Shown in pieces: positions 1 through 9,934 of a stretch of DNA of 64,000 nt. The stretch is from the NCBI GenBank assembly GCA_027475525.1, contig JAMWFC010000028.1, positions 732,831 to 796,830 on the forward strand. Reading direction: 5' to 3'. Within the stretch, counting starts at the first letter, position 1, and every line of letters starts with the position of its first letter. A model generated the notes under the pieces. The model was not told the DNA's origin, made no database searches, and was given only the letters and a program-made list of their open reading frames with translations. The translations under genes and the position numbers were made by a program. The DNA comes from Macrolepiota albuminosa (Eukaryota > Basidiomycota > Agaricomycetes > Agaricales > Agaricaceae).

Positions 1-207
1 ACTATAGAACGTATCATTAGAGAGGCGTTTTTACTGGAATTTAGCATTCATCAATTGGAATTAGGCACAAATGATTGACAGTTGACTGACATCGCTTACT
101 TGAATATACCCTTTCCAGAATTTGTGACCGTCACAGGGTAACCCTCAAGTCCAGCAAGGATAATAGAGATCCTGAACGCGTCACGTCGCATTGAGGACTC
201 ATGCATC

Positions 208-585
208 ATGTGTAATGGTGACTCTGAGGCTGGGAACGTGACGAACAAAAAAGCTAACCTTAGCCGGGTTCTGCATCAGGCTTACAGTTCCCAGCCGACT
301 CAAGCAGGTCAATTTCTAGCCCTGCCTCTATCACCATCGGCACGTCCTGGTGCATATTCTCAGGGAATTGCTCAAGAGTTGTGCTCTAGTGACAATGAGC
401 TGCCCCATCCTTCAGTCACATATAACAACATTTGGTACTCTACTCTGGTATTGAGTTCCATAACAGGACCAAAATCTGGATTCTTGCAGGATTTTTCACA
501 GTCGCACCTCACACCACCCATAGCTCATTCTTTTCACACAACATATATCCCTCCTGGCTATCATAATTTAAAGAGAGTATTGTGA
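208..585 (+). CDS. Unrecognised 125-codon ORF in left flank
   Basis: An ATG-initiated open frame of 125 codons with no motif I recognise. It is rich in Ser and Pro, has no obvious signal peptide or membrane segment, and has no partner frame nearby. It lies upstream of the copia insertion and could be an exon of a decayed gene or a chance frame. I see no splice context or TATA box that decides between these. Confidence 0.15.
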   Translation: MCNGDSEAGNVTNKKANLSRVLHQAYSSQPTQAGQFLALPLSPSARPGAYSQGIAQELCSSDNELPHPSVTYNNIWYSTLVLSSITGPKSGFLQDFSQSHLTPPIAHSFHTTYIPPGYHNLKRVL

Positions 586-1717
586 TAGATAGTACAATAC
601 TATTTTAATTAACAATGAAAGTATTTGCTAAGAACAGGTGGGAGAGGAAGGCTTGCAGTGAGCAATATACCCACTATGTTGTCAACCATGCTTGAGCATA
701 CTATTCACAACAAATTCTCAATACAGTGGGTCAAGTAATGAGCATGACAACCCCTTCAGACACTGGGATCAAGGCATCATGCCAAGAATTTTCACTTGCT
801 AATTTTTGATGAATGCCAAAACTGCCAAAACCCCTGTTGTGAATACTCTCTATTTCAGTTGCTATCTTTTATGATGAGATAATATCTGTCACCAGAGTTG
901 AAAAGAATTACGTTGTGGTTTGTGATTGTCTGTTGAAGAAGGTCATCTGGACTATGTAGATAAATTCTTTCATGTGTCGTAAGTGCTTGGTTGAAAAAGC
1001 ATACAATACTCTAACGAGAGCATGACTCTTTGCACAGAGATTTCTTACATTCAACAAGAAGAGTGACTGACTTATTCCAAAATTGCTGCCTAGCTTTGGT
1101 CTCCATCAATATTGATACATGTCAAAGGTTGTTTCAGACAGATTTAGGTAACTCATGATGAGAATGTTTAATACGAGATAATCTGTTAAATCCTGAATAC
1201 CACGGAGTTGAGCTCAACAGGGTAATGAATGAACTGAGACCGGTTAGAATCCAGACAGGGGAGGTGAAGATCTATAACTAACTGGGATGAAGTATCAACA
1301 GAGGGGCATCAGTAATTCAAAATTACATCTAATGTTGAATTTCTATTTAATGACTGAGACCTCATACCCTCCCTCTCTTGTGTGGGAAGCAGCTACCATA
1401 CTGGGCTAGATTACATCAGCAAATGGACCTATGTGGACCTACTTGGGACCTACAACCCTCCGCCCACTTTGACAAGACTCTCTACTTTGTTGTTTTCTCA
1501 TTGTTACTGCAAGCGGGATCTACAAGGGATGGCTTCTTAGTCATTGGTAAAGGGAGGAGGCATTGTGGGGGTAGCTACTGGCTCTTTAAAAAGCTGGATG
1601 CAAGCTGGTGCTTTCACAGTTGGCAGCACAAGCTGGGGACATGGCTGGAAGAATGATGTAAGGCAGAGCAAACATGCTTCTCTTTGAGGCCTCTGCTAGG
1701 ACAGATATTCATGTATT
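586..1717. other. Unassigned flank, no supported gene
   Basis: About 1.1 kb of moderately AT-rich DNA before the copia element. A 92-codon frame near 1378-1656 starts only at TTG and shows no recognisable domain. I see nothing else here. Confidence 0.4.
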
Positions 1718-1722
1718 CAAAA
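1718..1722. repeat. Target-site duplication CAAAA, left
   Basis: The five bases CAAAA directly precede the left copia LTR and recur directly after the right LTR at 6941-6945. This is the normal 5-bp duplication of Ty1/copia integration. Confidence 0.93.
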
Positions 1723-1948
1723 TGTTGAAGGCACAGATTGAGGAGGCGCCCACACGCGGTCACGTGATAGAGTAGTTCATTTTTCATCCCCTAGTGCCCT
1801 CGTCTTCTTTATTCTGAAGCACGAGGACACTAGGTATGTATTCCTTTTTCACACAATATTATTTATTCTGAAGCACGAGGACACTAGTCTGTCAGTCTAG
1901 CGAACTTCTGGTCTGAGTCTGTCCAACTGCGTTGACCTAACTGCAACA
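1723..1948 (+). repeat. Copia 5' LTR
   Basis: 226 bp, begins TGTTG and ends CAACA. It contains a 25-bp sequence (ATTCTGAAGCACGAGG and following bases) twice, 54 bp apart, at about 1811 and 1865. Confidence 0.97.
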
Positions 1949-1960
1949 GGTTATGGGCCC
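1949..1960 (+). promoter_or_regulatory. Primer binding site, half-tRNA iMet type
   Basis: GGTTATGGGCCC follows the LTR directly. It is complementary to the anticodon stem-loop of initiator methionine tRNA (CAU anticodon region), the internal half-tRNA primer typical of copia-type elements, not a tRNA 3' end. Confidence 0.8.
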
Positions 1961-2106
1961 CGGCCCTACAGACTTACACCGAAATTAGAATCAACTACCG
2001 CTCCGCACTTAGGCGTAGCAGCGACATAAAGACTTCCCCCTCCGATTTTTTTAGACACCCACACAGCCTTCTTTCACGCTTGTCAATATACACTTTCCCA
2101 TCGATC

Positions 2107-5100
2107 ATGGATGATGCCAGTCAAGTCTCACGGTCGCCGATGGCGAAGCTCGGAATCATTAAATACACAGAGTGGGAAAAGGCCATGTTTGGGCGATTGA
2201 TGTCAGTTGGTGGAGCACGGATCGTAACTGGCGAGGAAGTGCCGCCACTTCTTGAACCAGATAACCCCAACTCTATTAACGCCTGGAACTCCTACCTGCT
2301 TCGGAGTGACCGAGCTGCAGGTGAAATTTACCAATGGTTGGACGAAGGAAACAAGATCCATGTAGATGCCATTCGGAGTAAGCCCGCATTGATGTGGGCA
2401 AAGCTTCGAGAAGTCCACTCAAAATCGGCACCTAATGCTCGTTTCAATTCATTAAGCGACCTCTTTAACGTACGTCTCCGTGACAATGAAACCCTGACGC
2501 AACTGTGCGCGCGTGTTAAGGGAACCATGCAACGTATCCAATCACTCAGACCTCCGCCTATTCTTGGACAAGACGGAACCATCAAGCCTGTCTACACATT
2601 AGAAATGCTCGATGATGAACTTTGCTCAATGGCAATGCTCCGTGCTTTACCACGCGACGATTATGCATCGTTCATTTCATCCGTCCTAATGCTAAACAAT
2701 CTCACCAATGACACGGTTGAGGAAGCGTTCCGGACTGAAGAAGTGCAGCGGACTGCAGCCGAAGAGGAAGCAACAGCGGCCGCCGCAGCCGCAGCACGAG
2801 CTATCAAATGCTACCTATGTGACAAGGATCACAAAATCACTGATTGCCCGGTCCTTCAGTCAGCGCGTACCCACGTCAAAAAGGATGATGGGAACTCCAA
2901 GTCCAAGAAGCGAGGAGGCCGTCGGGGAGGAAATGCAGCGGCCAAAGTAGCCGCAGAAACCCCGAAAGTTGAAGAGGGTTGCGATGGTCCAGCCGTCAAG
3001 GCAGAAGCCGCAGTTTGTAGATCCTCCTCGTCGCCGAACACTCCATCTGATCTGCTATGGAACACAGACTCGGGCGCCACGTGTTCTATGACGCCCCACC
3101 GCGAATGGTTTATCCCGGACACGTTCAGGCCCTGGAGAGTGCGAATACACTTGGCGAACGATGCGACAGTGTACTCGGCAGGGAAAGGATCAGTGAGGTT
3201 CAGGCCGAAGGGGGAGGATCGAGATAAAAAGCCACTTGCCGACGTCGTCTTCACCAATGTCCTGTTCGTACCCGAGTTAGCCAACAATTTACTTTCTGTT
3301 ACCACCCTTTCCGTGCACCGCGGCATCGTAGTCACTTTTCGTGGACGCAGAGTGTTCTTTTCCACAAAAGACGAGCTGATTTTTTCAGCAACTATCAATA
3401 ACGCTCTGACTGCCTATTTGGATGGAGAGACGCTTGTATCGTCACCTGCTTACACAGCAAACGCATCCTCCATCGGACCAACTTCACCCAGTGGAGTGGA
3501 TAGATCTCTGCTCCACAGGAGAATGTGTCATATTGGGGCTGACAGACTAGAGCAATTGATCCGGGAAGAGCTCACAAGCGACCTTATACTGTCATCAGAC
3601 TCCAAATTGTCCCACATCTGTGAGCCGTGCATACAGGGAAAGCAGCACCGAGCCCCTTTTCCTCACACTGCTGACAAAGCAACGGAGGTGCTAGGGAGAG
3701 TTTTTAGTGACGTCCATGGGCCGATGCAAACGGGTGGACATCAGTCAAATCGTAAATGGTGGATAACGTTTACTGATGACAGCACGAGATGGATGGAGGC
3801 TTACGACATGTATCGAAAAAGCGATGCGTTTGCTGCTTTCAAGTCCTTCAAGGCCCAGGCAGAACGTCACACGGGGAAGAAAATCAAATGCATACATTTT
3901 GACAAAGGAGGAGAGTATACATCAAATGAGTTTTTAAGCTACTGCCGGAAAGAAGGGATCCGCGTCGAATTTACGAACACAGCTACTCCACAACAAAATG
4001 GTGTGGCGGAAAGACTTAATCGAACAATCGAAGAAGCTGTCACATCAATGTTAGCAGAGGCTAATCTTCCGATGAGCTTTTGGACGTACGCGTTGAGTAC
4101 CTACCGTCACATCCACAACCGTTGCCCGACATCAGCGCTTCCACGGAATCAGACTCCTTTTGAGGCATATAAAGGCAGGAAGCCACGCATCGGGCACCTT
4201 CGTGTATTTGGTTGTGCAGCGTACGTACTAGTAGGTCGTGACAAGAGAAAAGCTCTGCAGGGGCATTCAGTATCCGGGATCTTTGTGGGATACCCTGACA
4301 ACCACGTTGGTTGGAGAGTATATGTACCAAAGACCGGGCAAGTACTCACCTCTCGTGATGTCATATTTGACGAAATGCGCTTCCCTGGTCTCTCAACAGC
4401 AGACACTCCTTTGCCACTTCCACTGGAAACATTCGACAACTTACCGGACCTCGACTTCGACCTCGATACAAGCGCTACGCCAACCGCCACGCATCAAACA
4501 GATGACTTTGGTTTTGACGAACCCCTTACTCCTCTCCCCGATAACGACGACGACCCGAAAACGGTGGGAGATAAGCTTTCAGCGGTGGGAGACGACCAAG
4601 TGACGGTGGGAGTAGATCCAGAACCTCAGGCTCGTGACGACCAAGTAACGGTGGGAGCTGATCCAGAGCCTCAAGCTCGCGCGCCTCGTCAGCCGCGCCC
4701 TCTGCCCCCGCCTCGTGAACCTAGCCAGCGTATACGCGTCCCCACGCGTGGGCCAAACGCGGATTATTACGACGCCGTCCGACGCCAGGAGGACAAAGAA
4801 TCGCCACTCGTACGCGAACCACCACCACCACCACCGCCCTCACCGTATCCCGAGGAGCCAGCCGAGCAGCCGCTGTGGGAGGTCAACGTCAGTGCCGTTG
4901 ACAACCACGGTGAGCAGGAAGTTGACCTCGTCCTCAATGCGCAGTCCGATGAGGCTCTGCTTCTAGCCGGTCGAGCGTTCGTGGAACAAGGCATCGATTC
5001 TGAGGGATTCGGGACCATTTGCGCCAACATGGCATGCGTGTACAAGGTAGGAGCGCACGACACCAACCCACGTTCATATCGGGAAGCCATGGCTGGAGAA

Positions 5101-6687
5101 AATGCCGCAGAGTGGCATAAAGCAATGGTCGAGGAGATGAACTCGCTCAAGGGCAATGGAACCTGGCGGGCCGTCTATTTGCCAGCCGGACGGAAGGCTA
5201 TAGGTTCCCGTTGGGTGTTCAAAGTCAAACACCTCCCCGATGGAGCGATCGAGCGTTTTAAAGCCCGAGTGGTTGCACAGGGATTCAGCCAGCGTCCTGG
5301 AGTCGATTTCGACGAGACTTTCGCGCCGACGGCCCGTTGGGCAGCAGTGCGCACGGTCTTAGCTCTCGCTGCCATGGATGATATGCATTTGGAGTCCGTC
5401 GACATCTCCTCAGCTTTCCTTCATGGCGTCATCGACACTGAACTATACATGAGGTTCCCAGACGGCTTCCCTGAACAGGTGCCTCCAGATGTTGAGCGCA
5501 AGCCCGGCGACGGTGACCCCTGTGCTAGGTTGGAAAAGGGGATTTACGGCTTGAAGCAGGGTGCGAACCTCTGGAACAAGCGGCTTCACCAAGTACTTGT
5601 GAAACTGGGCTTTACTCGTATAACTTCTGACCCATGTGTCTACGTTTACCTCAGGGACAACATTCGCATCATTGTCCCCATTCACGTTGATGATATGACC
5701 CTAGCGTCTAAGTCCCGGTCAGCCATCCTCAAAGTGATCGATGAACTTCGAAAGTACTTCAAACTGCGACACTTGGGACCAACGACTGGCCTGCTAGGCG
5801 TCGCCGTAACGCGCGATCGTGCCAAGCGCAAGCTTTGGATCGATCAAAGGGCCTATGCCATCGACGTTCTCTCGCGCTTCAACATGCTCGACTCGAAAGC
5901 TGTAGCCACACCACTTGCCCCAGGTGTTCGCCTCTCCAAGGCTGATTCGCCGCAAACACCGGACGAAGCCGAGGAGATGCGTTCCGTTCCTTATATCCAG
6001 GCAACCGGAGCTCTCCTTTACCTTGCAATGTGTACTCGTCCGGACATAGCCTACGCAGTCGGTGTTCTTTGTCGTTTCAATGCCTCCCCAGGTCCCAAGC
6101 ATTGGCAAGCGGTAAAACATTTATTGCGCTACGTACGTGGGACACTCGACTACAAAATAGAGTACTCCGCCGACGCTGCAAACTCCTCGCCTTCCCCATT
6201 CGTGGCTTACGCAGACGCAGATCACGGCGGCAACCCTGACAATGGTCGGTCGACTACGGGCTCCATTCTCATGGTTGCAGGCGGCGCGGTCAGCTGGATG
6301 TCCAAGTTGCAGACCCTGGTTGCGCTTTCTACCACAGAGGCTGAGTTTGTAGCAGCAAGCGAAACGGGCCGTGAACTGTGCTGGCTACGAAATTTTCTAG
6401 CTGACATCGGCACACCTCAGTCAATACCGCTAACCCTCAACCTTGACAACACGTCAGCGATCCTGGTTTCCAAGCAGCCCGAGCACATGGGCCGCCTCAA
6501 GCACTTAGATCGACACTGGTTCTGGCTGCGTCAAGCCGTCTATGACGGCAAAATAAGGCCTATATATATCCCTACCGAAGACATGGCCGCCGACCTACTA
6601 ACTAAGACGTTGAGCCGCGACCTGGTCGACAAGCTGCGGAGGAAGATGGGCATCGTGGGGGAATTCTCACGCGACGAACTTCAGTGA
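2107..6687 (+). CDS. Copia gag-pol polyprotein (protease, integrase, RT, RNase H)
   Basis: Single 1526-codon frame encoding the complete retrotransposition machinery. The first in-frame ATG is at 2107; the frame is open upstream only from a TTG. Order: gag with a CCHC knuckle CYLCDKDHKITDC near residue 235 (CX2CX3HX4C, one residue shorter than usual); aspartic protease DSGAT near 321; integrase with the HHCC zinc motif from about 474 and the DDE core from about 535 (FSDVHGP, FDKGGEY, NGVAERLNR); a proline-rich linker; reverse transcriptase with the copia active site HVDDM near 1194; and RNase H (YADADHGG) near 1370. Gag and pol are fused without a frameshift or stop. The length fits the family. 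I see no inactivating lesion. Confidence 0.97.
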   Translation: MDDASQVSRSPMAKLGIIKYTEWEKAMFGRLMSVGGARIVTGEEVPPLLEPDNPNSINAWNSYLLRSDRAAGEIYQWLDEGNKIHVDAIRSKPALMWAKLREVHSKSAPNARFNSLSDLFNVRLRDNETLTQLCARVKGTMQRIQSLRPPPILGQDGTIKPVYTLEMLDDELCSMAMLRALPRDDYASFISSVLMLNNLTNDTVEEAFRTEEVQRTAAEEEATAAAAAAARAIKCYLCDKDHKITDCPVLQSARTHVKKDDGNSKSKKRGGRRGGNAAAKVAAETPKVEEGCDGPAVKAEAAVCRSSSSPNTPSDLLWNTDSGATCSMTPHREWFIPDTFRPWRVRIHLANDATVYSAGKGSVRFRPKGEDRDKKPLADVVFTNVLFVPELANNLLSVTTLSVHRGIVVTFRGRRVFFSTKDELIFSATINNALTAYLDGETLVSSPAYTANASSIGPTSPSGVDRSLLHRRMCHIGADRLEQLIREELTSDLILSSDSKLSHICEPCIQGKQHRAPFPHTADKATEVLGRVFSDVHGPMQTGGHQSNRKWWITFTDDSTRWMEAYDMYRKSDAFAAFKSFKAQAERHTGKKIKCIHFDKGGEYTSNEFLSYCRKEGIRVEFTNTATPQQNGVAERLNRTIEEAVTSMLAEANLPMSFWTYALSTYRHIHNRCPTSALPRNQTPFEAYKGRKPRIGHLRVFGCAAYVLVGRDKRKALQGHSVSGIFVGYPDNHVGWRVYVPKTGQVLTSRDVIFDEMRFPGLSTADTPLPLPLETFDNLPDLDFDLDTSATPTATHQTDDFGFDEPLTPLPDNDDDPKTVGDKLSAVGDDQVTVGVDPEPQARDDQVTVGADPEPQARAPRQPRPLPPPREPSQRIRVPTRGPNADYYDAVRRQEDKESPLVREPPPPPPPSPYPEEPAEQPLWEVNVSAVDNHGEQEVDLVLNAQSDEALLLAGRAFVEQGIDSEGFGTICANMACVYKVGAHDTNPRSYREAMAGENAAEWHKAMVEEMNSLKGNGTWRAVYLPAGRKAIGSRWVFKVKHLPDGAIERFKARVVAQGFSQRPGVDFDETFAPTARWAAVRTVLALAAMDDMHLESVDISSAFLHGVIDTELYMRFPDGFPEQVPPDVERKPGDGDPCARLEKGIYGLKQGANLWNKRLHQVLVKLGFTRITSDPCVYVYLRDNIRIIVPIHVDDMTLASKSRSAILKVIDELRKYFKLRHLGPTTGLLGVAVTRDRAKRKLWIDQRAYAIDVLSRFNMLDSKAVATPLAPGVRLSKADSPQTPDEAEEMRSVPYIQATGALLYLAMCTRPDIAYAVGVLCRFNASPGPKHWQAVKHLLRYVRGTLDYKIEYSADAANSSPSPFVAYADADHGGNPDNGRSTTGSILMVAGGAVSWMSKLQTLVALSTTEAEFVAASETGRELCWLRNFLADIGTPQSIPLTLNLDNTSAILVSKQPEHMGRLKHLDRHWFWLRQAVYDGKIRPIYIPTEDMAADLLTKTLSRDLVDKLRRKMGIVGEFSRDELQ

Positions 6688-6705
6688 CGCTGTAGGCACC
6701 TCGTC

Positions 6706-6714
6706 AGGTGGGAG
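6706..6714 (+). promoter_or_regulatory. Polypurine tract
   Basis: AGGTGGGAG abuts the right LTR and is the expected plus-strand primer for cDNA synthesis. Confidence 0.8.
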
Positions 6715-6940
6715 TGTTGAAGGCACAGATTGAGGAGGCGCCCACACGCGGTCACGTGATAGAGTAGTTCATTTTTCATCCCCTAGTGCCCTCGTCTTCT
6801 TTATTCTGAAGCACGAGGACACTAGGTATGTATTCCTTTTTCACACAATATTATTTATTCTGAAGCACGAGGACACTAGTCTGTCAGTCTAGCGAACTTC
6901 TGGTCTGAGTCTGTCCAACTGCGTTGACCTAACTGCAACA
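6715..6940 (+). repeat. Copia 3' LTR
   Basis: 226 bp, identical to 1723-1948. The target duplication CAAAA follows at 6941-6945. Confidence 0.97.
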
Positions 6941-6945
6941 CAAAA

Positions 6946-7699
6946 CATACTGGTAGTTCTTCCATTACTGTGGATGTGCAGGACAAACAATCTGTATGAA
7001 TAGGAGATCTTTGTAACCATTACAGGCCATAACTACAAGATAAACATCTAATCTAGCAGCAAAATTATAGCAAAATAATTGATCCATAAAATTTTTTTAA
7101 GCCCAGGCTGAGAGAGGTACCCTCCCTACTCCCTAGTATGGAATTCACCGCATGACACCTCCTTGAGTATCAACATGTGCACCAATATTAAACAAAGCCA
7201 TACAATGACTAGTGCTTTGTCATCATCAACAATCATAAAATATAAAGCAGCTCCAAAATGTATCTATCCAACAAAATCAATGAACAGCCCTTGATAGGGA
7301 TGTCTGTCTGTTGTCCGTATCCGTGAAATAAAAATAAAATAGGGATGTGTTCAGATGAGATGGGCACATGCAAATCTAAATCTGACATGAGGCAAGAGAA
7401 GCATGTGGAAAAGAACATTACTTGGTCAGAAAGGCACGTGAATGAAGAGGAAAGGATAACTTACTCATTATATAAAAGAATGTATGTAGACAATAAAAAT
7501 GAGGTATACAATGCGCTTCTTAATCTTATTCCAAAGCTCAATAAAATGCTCAACAATATCTAAAACTATGTTAGAAGGTTACCTATACGACACAATATAT
7601 GAGTTTAGTAATATAGTGAGTATGAGTTCAGTTGTATAGTAAGTAATGTGTGCTTACCCTCAGTCTTTGCTCAATAGACTGAGGATATAGATATTGTAG
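6946..7699. other. Unassigned spacer
   Basis: AT-rich spacer between the copia element and the Tc1 nest. An ATG-initiated frame of 72 codons at 7345-7563 is lysine- and glutamate-rich with no recognised domain. It may be a fragment of an old element. Nothing else is supported. Confidence 0.35.
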
Positions 7700-7853
7700 T
7701 TTGCTTTATATATACATTGTGTCCATTGTTTTATAACAAAGAGAGAGAGGCCACCCCTGAGCGCTTTGTCCTGTGCTTTGCTTTATATATACATTGTGTC
7801 CATTGTTTTATAACAAAGAGAGAGAGGCCACCCCTGAGCGCTTTGTCCTGTGC
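7700..7853. repeat. 77-bp two-copy exact tandem duplication (1 of 15)
   Basis: Copies at 7700-7776 and 7777-7853. Non-coding. Confidence 0.97.
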
Positions 7854-7987
7854 TAGTCTGTGCCCTTAGATTGGTCAATGCTCATGGTGTTGTCAGACAA
7901 ATCCTAACAAACTACAGGTCCAGGGAGTATCATATGAACCTCCATCTTATAATCAATATATATGGATAAAAAGTAGTGAAAAAAGTA

Positions 7988-8123
7988 TGGTGGCTCAAAA
8001 AACTGTCCCGATGGTTCATACTTTTTGAAAAATGGCATTGGCATGAAGGATGGGACTGATTAAATCATGTAAAATACTATGACATCATAGCTACAAAATG
8101 GACTTAGGCTTATATAATCAAAA
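7988..8123 (+). repeat. Tc1 element 1, outer part of left inverted repeat
   Basis: Matches the reverse complement of 18950-19087 with scattered differences, for example CTCAAAAAACTGTCCC near the tip and GGCATTGGCATGAAGGAT inside. It stops at 8123 where Helitron sequence begins and continues at about 17557. Confidence 0.88.
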
Positions 8124-8471
8124 TCTATATAGAATGGGACGACGCCTGGGAATTGATTGATTAGTCAGTTCTGACTAAGGCTGACAAAGAATCGCCTTTT
8201 TCGTTTGTTTTTTGGTAGATGTGTGTATAAAATGCTTGAAATTTCAAAGGAAATCACTGAAAAATCAGAAAAAATTCAAAGGCTACTGATACACTGATTG
8301 TGAATTTTTTGAGGTTTATAAATGCTTAAAGAAATCTGAAAATTTCAAGAAAAATTCAATTGCTCTGTTTTTCAGAAGATGTTAGTGGAAAATGCTCAAA
8401 TAATTCCAGGAAAATCACCAGAAAATCAGGAAAAATTCAAATGCTACTAACATACTGATTTTTAGTTTAAA

Positions 8472-8625
8472 GATTTATAAATGCTGAATAAAATCTGAAA
8501 AATTCAATTTAGTTTACAATAATGCTTTGAGAGTTGTGGAAAGAGGACGATTTATAAATGCTGAATAAAATCTGAAAAATTCAATTTAGTTTACAATAAT
8601 GCTTTGAGAGTTGTGGAAAGAGGAC
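8472..8625. repeat. 77-bp two-copy exact tandem duplication (2 of 15)
   Basis: Copies at 8472-8548 and 8549-8625, inside H1. Confidence 0.97.
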
Positions 8626-8812
8626 TGAGTTGTGAAATGCCGAGGCCTAAACCGAACGAAGTGAGGTTGAGGCCGGGAATGAGGACTGAGTTGTGAAATG
8701 CCGAGGCCTAAACTGAACGAAGTGAGGTTGAGGCCGGGGATGAGCACTGAGTTGTGAAATGCCGAGGCCTTAACCGAACGAAGTGAGGTTGAGGCCGGGA
8801 ATGAGCACTGAG
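8621..8812 (+). repeat. 61-bp tandem repeat near Helitron 3' end
   Basis: About three units of period 61 built on ACTGAGTTGTGAAATGCC and CGAACGAAGTGAGGTT, with point differences between units. Related units occur near the 3' ends of H2 and H3. Unlike the 77-bp duplications, the units are diverged and so biologically old. Confidence 0.9.
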
Positions 8813-8900
8813 TTCTCTATACATACTTGGAGCCCTAACCGAATGAAGTGAGGTTAGGGTGGAGGCTTAGTTGGGGGGGGTTTGGGGGCGAAGCCCCCAA

Positions 8901-8941
8901 CGAGCTACGAAATTCGTGCCGAAGGCACGAATCGTAGCTCG
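8901..8941 (+). repeat. 3' terminal hairpin of H1
   Basis: Imperfect palindrome of 41 bp whose arms read CGAGCTACGA and ATTCGTGCC, with loop GAA and the complement ending in TCGTAGCTCG. The same hairpin in decayed form closes H2 (ending 17079) and H3 (ending 17554). A 3' hairpin is a known Helitron terminal feature; the usual CTRR end is not seen here. Confidence 0.75.
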
Positions 8942-9393
8942 TCTATAATATATGGGACGACGCCTGGGAAAAACTAATGCTGACCAAGGCTGACCAAGAA
9001 CCTTCCTTTTTGGGTAACGACATCTCATTTTTCGTACTGAGAGTCTCAATTTTAGTACTTAGAGTATAAAAAATAAAAAATATGTATTGTAAACTTTAAT
9101 ATTAATATAAATACTATGTTTGGATATTTTTTGAAGGTGTCCGGATGAGAAAAGGCCAAACGCGATTGAGTGGACACTACTTTTCACGCCTTGCGTGCTC
9201 TTTGACCACATATGACCAAACAAACTTGAAATTCACTGTTGTAGTGAGAAGCCACTACAAACAAAGTAAGTGTCAATTTGTTGATTGATTGATTTATGTT
9301 TACAAACATTGAATTCAGCTTATTTGACACTACAAACAAATTTACAACAAAGTAAGTATTGGCTTATTTATTATTGATCAATTAATAAACATT

Positions 9394-9547
9394 CAATTCA
9401 GCTACAAACAATTCCGAAATCATTACAACAAAGTAAGTGTTGGTTTGTTTATTATTGATCAATGCTAATTCAATTCAGCTACAAACAATTCCGAAATCAT
9501 TACAACAAAGTAAGTGTTGGTTTGTTTATTATTGATCAATGCTAATT
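9394..9547. repeat. 77-bp two-copy exact tandem duplication (3 of 15)
   Basis: Copies at 9394-9470 and 9471-9547, in the Helitron 5' region. Confidence 0.97.
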
Positions 9548-9934
9548 CAGCTTATTTGACACTACAAATAGTATTTGACACTACAAACATCTGAAATCAT
9601 TACAACAAAGTAAGTATTGGTTTATTTATTATTGATCAATGCTAATACATATTCAATTCAGCTTATTTAACACTACAAACAGTTAGTATTAGTTCATTTA
9701 TTATTGATTAATGCTAATAAACATTGAATTCAGCTTATTAGTGAAAGCTTGACAACATCTAGCTATTGATATACTAGATATATCATCATGTATGTAACTT
9801 TTAAAGAGTTTGAACTATTGAAATGCTTAAAAAATCAATAATTTAGGCAATCTTCAACTACTCATTCTGAACCCAGTACTCCTGAAGGTCAGAGACAGCA
9901 GGCTAGGATTGAAAGCAGGCTTCAACAGTTGCAA

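Larger units (their letters stand above)
1723..6940 (+). mobile_element. Intact Ty1/copia LTR retrotransposon
   Basis: Complete element of 5218 bp with two 226-bp LTRs that I read as identical base for base, 5-bp CAAAA target duplications, a half-tRNA primer site, one uninterrupted gag-pol frame and a purine-rich tract before the right LTR. The domain order protease, integrase, reverse transcriptase, RNase H places it in Ty1/copia. Identical LTRs and an open frame indicate very recent insertion. It contains none of the 77-bp duplications and little of the C-to-T decay seen in the gypsy copies, so it may be mobile. Confidence 0.97.
8124..8941 (+). mobile_element. Non-autonomous Helitron H1
   Basis: Starts TCTATATAGAATGGGACG, followed by GACGCCTGGG, and ends in a long 3' hairpin whose last bases are GTAGCTCG. 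No protein-coding capacity is seen. The same 5' sequence opens H2 and H3 and the same 3' sequence closes them, so the three are related copies. The middle holds AT-rich DNA and a 61-bp tandem repeat. Boundaries are uncertain by about 4 bp because TC occurs on both sides of the junctions. Confidence 0.7.

Noticed and set aside
1378..1656. A 92-codon frame before the copia element
   Set aside because: It starts at TTG, has no motif, and its composition does not suggest coding.
2080..2106. An upstream start for the copia gag-pol at 2080
   Set aside because: The codon there is TTG; the first in-frame ATG is at 2107.
2856..3398. A 180-codon minus-strand frame within copia gag-pol
   Set aside because: It is a shadow of the long plus-strand frame, without motifs or a promoter.
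8621..8812. Regularly spaced repeats that could suggest a CRISPR array
   Set aside because: Units are contiguous 61-bp tandem repeats without variable spacers, in eukaryotic transposon DNA near a Helitron end.
9929..9934. A Rep start at 9929
   Set aside because: The codon is TTG; the first ATG is at 9935, and coding composition extends upstream to a probable intron acceptor.
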